Positions 8,101 through 9,033 of a stretch of DNA of 9,033 nucleotides are shown here, piece by piece (within the stretch, counting starts at the first letter, position 1; every line of letters starts with the position of its first letter). The DNA is from Lachnospiraceae bacterium UBA6403 (GTDB lineage: Bacteria; Bacillota; Clostridia; Lachnospirales; Lachnospiraceae). The position numbers and the translations under genes were made by a program. The DNA lies in the NCBI GenBank assembly GCA_002437435.1, contig DJPV01000084.1:1-9033 (forward strand). The letters are read 5' to 3'. The notes below the pieces were generated by a model. That model was not told the origin of the DNA and did no database searches. It saw only the letters and a program-made list of their open reading frames with translations.

Positions 8101-9033
8101 TCTGATCGATAAGCTTGCATATGATAAAATTTATGCGTTGGTAGAGACAAAAGCAGATGACAGATTTTCGGTAAATGCAGAACCATATTATTTCATTATC
8201 TGTAATGCGGCAAGTACAGTTACTGTTCCGGCAGGTGTTGATAAATATTTCAATACAGGAATTGTATACTATGAAAATGAACCAGGTAGTTTTACAGTTA
8301 ATAAAACAATTGATGGGGTCACAGATTCTCTTGGAAATTATGGAGCATTTACATTTGATTTGCAGGAGATTGAAGCACCGACAACATCGGATGGAAAGGT
8401 TGTATGCACACCAAAGACAGGTGGCGTTAATAAACAGGCAGATTCCAGTACAATTACAGGTACAGCAAGTTTTGATGCAATTGAATATACAACACAAGAT
8501 ATAGGAAAGACATTCTATTATAAAGTGTCTGAACAGAATGGCACAGAAACAGGAATGACCTATGATTCCTCCTTCTATATTATAACGGTTGAAGTTGCAG
8601 CAGATGCGGATGCAGGAGTATATGTAAAGAGCAGAACTGTTCAGAAATATAAATCGGATGGAACATCGGTTGCAGGTTCTTATTCTGCAGATGCTTTAGG
8701 ATTTGATAATTCTACAGCATCAAAGAAGGGCGATCTGAAGCTTGAAAAGGTAGTAAGCGGTGATTATACACCGGCGGCAGGAACAAAATATAAGGTTTCT
8801 GTAAAGAATAAGACAACAAATAAGTACTATGACAAAGACGGAAAAGAAAGTGCTTCTCTGGTATATATTGAAGTACCAGCAAATGGAAGCGTAACGATCA
8901 AAGATCTTCCGGTTGGAGATTATGTAGTAGCCGAAGATGAAGATGACGCTGCAAAAACAGGTTATGTATTAACAGTAACAGGAATCGGAGATGTTACAGT
9001 GGACGCTGATACAGCAACCGCAACCGTAACCAA
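5162..9033 (+). CDS. Large secreted isopeptide-type adhesin/pilin-like surface protein, 3' partial
   Basis: The frame is open from ATG 5162 to the window edge, giving 1290 codons with no stop. A signal peptide is clear: basic RKSKK (3-7), a hydrophobic stretch IIVILLSMLMVFSV (8-21), and AxA-type cleavage options between 36 and 42. Residues about 60-200 form a divergent adhesive-type domain. About five tandem modules resembling the fimbrial isopeptide D2 domain follow (about 203-925). A Cna-B/SpaA-like domain comes next (about 926-1041: K931 in TVYKFW, E995 in LVETK, N1039). After it is an FctA-like pilin domain (about 1042-1186: K1048, E1124, N1183). A further Cna-B-like domain starts at about 1187 (K1196) and runs off the end. 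Such proteins are exported and usually anchored to the wall by sortase; the sorting signal would be beyond the window. Ligand unknown. Backbone pilin versus single-chain adhesin cannot be decided here, though the size favours an adhesin. Confidence 0.9.
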   Translation, partial: MGRKSKKIIVILLSMLMVFSVCSPITGGAGLGSTSARAGAEARTATASDAEKGISLLANPDGLTLSDFLIIINGNPVKDDSNVKNGDEVQIEFDWAIANNSHVKEFEVDLKAQGITVNNYPKTKLCDESGREVGSWRIQDGKFYIVLDDGYTSESNISGGGNIKGKVDFDADTVDSDNKGEIKIGDASFTVNVDLNEAESYLNSSKTKGDVTWNADGSLTQSYEVTVTAKNGKVILGEATEEMGSALENMSNIQINGTSYASWADAQDALSGMVLDGKDESKKTVKITYDVTVSASNVKDAFKESEIESFNNKFSIKYKTNKDNDKDTSSSTSGLNIRKPSLSKKGTWNKDVSGNKNSITWTIQITLGDLIKNPNFDIKKVAIKDILGNYLTAAGLPEGVDLSDLKLNDFSESNGTYTFTYTTDVADDALNSTLPTVLTNDVDVDFDGVKYDKSDSLQTDGKGILDKEFVKANADGTLTWKISISVPASDTITEVSLNESDKSNGCWQSFVSNVEVDGTTVISNGSLVSGNGKVASVTKADRWGIQFRFDDAYIASKKGQVVEVTIITKPENLADGANFINYANLTYKDVNDNKFSADAEANYKYTNSLDKTGTVSTTKLNTIDYTLSVNLSEISDDLKVGDVITITDTLPDTMEFNNDAKLQLKKWQNQWYSQIDGDATAITGSISGHTITYSIPVTQQILDGIADVAVSTSFTKYVADITYSASVADDALADYVKNGTTISVTNNAEVSYKGESKGNSSATNALTPEKTVEKNGTYLVEEKQAEYNVFINMNQAKLSDGKTIYAEDVFGSALIFLKDTLKVYEYTGTGIPKNTSMEWTELSSADYSFAYDASTRKLKLVLPDGKALKLVYRADINQKIGGTLDAGNSTNSFSLKGYTGSNSSDDTNFGTTVQKPTVWSNSEVTSVTVYKFWTDNNQMVALNGSKFALYEVTYSGGQLVLGSSPISGKEDISLGTDGSVLIDKLAYDKIYALVETKADDRFSVNAEPYYFIICNAASTVTVPAGVDKYFNTGIVYYENEPGSFTVNKTIDGVTDSLGNYGAFTFDLQEIEAPTTSDGKVVCTPKTGGVNKQADSSTITGTASFDAIEYTTQDIGKTFYYKVSEQNGTETGMTYDSSFYIITVEVAADADAGVYVKSRTVQKYKSDGTSVAGSYSADALGFDNSTASKKGDLKLEKVVSGDYTPAAGTKYKVSVKNKTTNKYYDKDGKESASLVYIEVPANGSVTIKDLPVGDYVVAEDEDDAAKTGYVLTVTGIGDVTVDADTATATVT
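5768..7930 (+). repeat. Tandem degenerate D2-like isopeptide modules within the adhesin
   Basis: Five modules share a pattern rather than identity. Each opens near a lysine, continues with a threonine- or tyrosine-rich strand, and closes with a strand containing asparagine before alternating hydrophobics. Opening lysines are K206, K344/K345 (LSKKGTW), K467 (LDKEF), K611 (LDKTGT) and K770 (PEKTVE). Closing strands include LTNDVDVDF (N440), INYANLTY (N581), TNNAEVSY (N746/N747) and STNSFSL (N891). The fourth module has the family signature ITDTLP (D648-P651). The Lys-to-Asn spacing of about 95-136 residues is consistent with one intramolecular isopeptide bond per module. At the DNA level the copies are too diverged to be a recent duplication. 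Confidence 0.5.
8285..8719 (+). other. FctA-like (Spy0128-type) pilin isopeptide domain within the adhesin
   Basis: Residues 1042-1186 begin with GSFTVNKTIDG. They then show an AFTFDLQEIE strand, a FDAIEYTTQDIGKTFYYKVSE stretch, a YDSSFYIITVEV strand, and end in ALGFDNS. This order matches the streptococcal pilin isopeptide linkage domain, where a lysine at the first strand bonds to an asparagine at the last, catalysed by an acidic residue. The matching residues here are K1048, E1124 and N1183. Confidence 0.75.

Noticed and set aside
8078..8497. Cysteine-rich 139-residue reading frame on the - strand
   Set aside because: It is the reverse complement of the adhesin coding sequence. Its cysteines arise from ACA and GCA codons on the + strand, and it has no ribosome binding site or family match.
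8175..8504. 109-residue + strand reading frame rich in glutamine
   Set aside because: It is an out-of-frame shadow inside the FctA-like region of the adhesin, whose frame stays open throughout with recognisable domains.

Overview
The window looks like chromosomal DNA of a low-GC Gram-positive bacterium, most likely a Lachnospiraceae-type Clostridia member. The reasons are AT-rich DNA with strong AGGAGG-type ribosome binding sites, sigma-A-like promoters, a YitJ-type homocysteine methyltransferase/MTHFR fusion, and a very large secreted adhesin of the isopeptide (pilin/Cna) type. Genus-level placement is not possible from the sequence alone. All four recognised genes lie on the + strand.

Layout. 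(1) 48-2489: an 813-residue regulator with an N-terminal P-loop ATPase module, a long helical middle, and a C-terminal LuxR helix-turn-helix (MalT/LAL-like architecture). (2) 2490-2659: a 170-base gap with two promoter candidates and a TTGCAA-N6-TTGCAA symmetric element. (3) 2660-2862: a 67-residue helix-turn-helix protein, closed by a strong intrinsic terminator at 2881-2943. (4) 3022-3050: a consensus-like promoter driving a 602-residue bifunctional homocysteine S-methyltransferase / methylenetetrahydrofolate reductase (yitJ-like) at 3135-4943. (5) 4966-4994: another near-consensus promoter, then a roughly 160-base leader RNA that can fold into stacked helices. (6) 5162 to the window edge: the first 1290 codons of a giant surface adhesin. 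It has a signal peptide, a divergent N-terminal domain, about five tandem domains resembling the fimbrial isopeptide D2 fold, a Cna-B/SpaA-like domain, an FctA-like (Spy0128-type) pilin domain, and the start of a further Cna-B-like domain. Its C-terminus, where an LPxTG-type sorting signal would be expected, is outside the window.

How the genes fit together. The methionine/folate gene has its own promoter and the gene before it ends in a terminator, so it is probably monocistronic. The adhesin also has its own promoter and a long leader, which points to separate, possibly RNA-level, control. The two regulators upstream could control neighbouring genes, but nothing in the sequence ties them to the adhesin.

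The most unusual non-coding observation is that three short blocks (TATGC, GGGGTAGTC, GTGCAGATC) occur in the same order both in the hairpin after the small helix-turn-helix gene and in the adhesin leader. This may be a recurring structured RNA. No mobile element, tRNA, rRNA, CRISPR array or complete known riboswitch was recognised.
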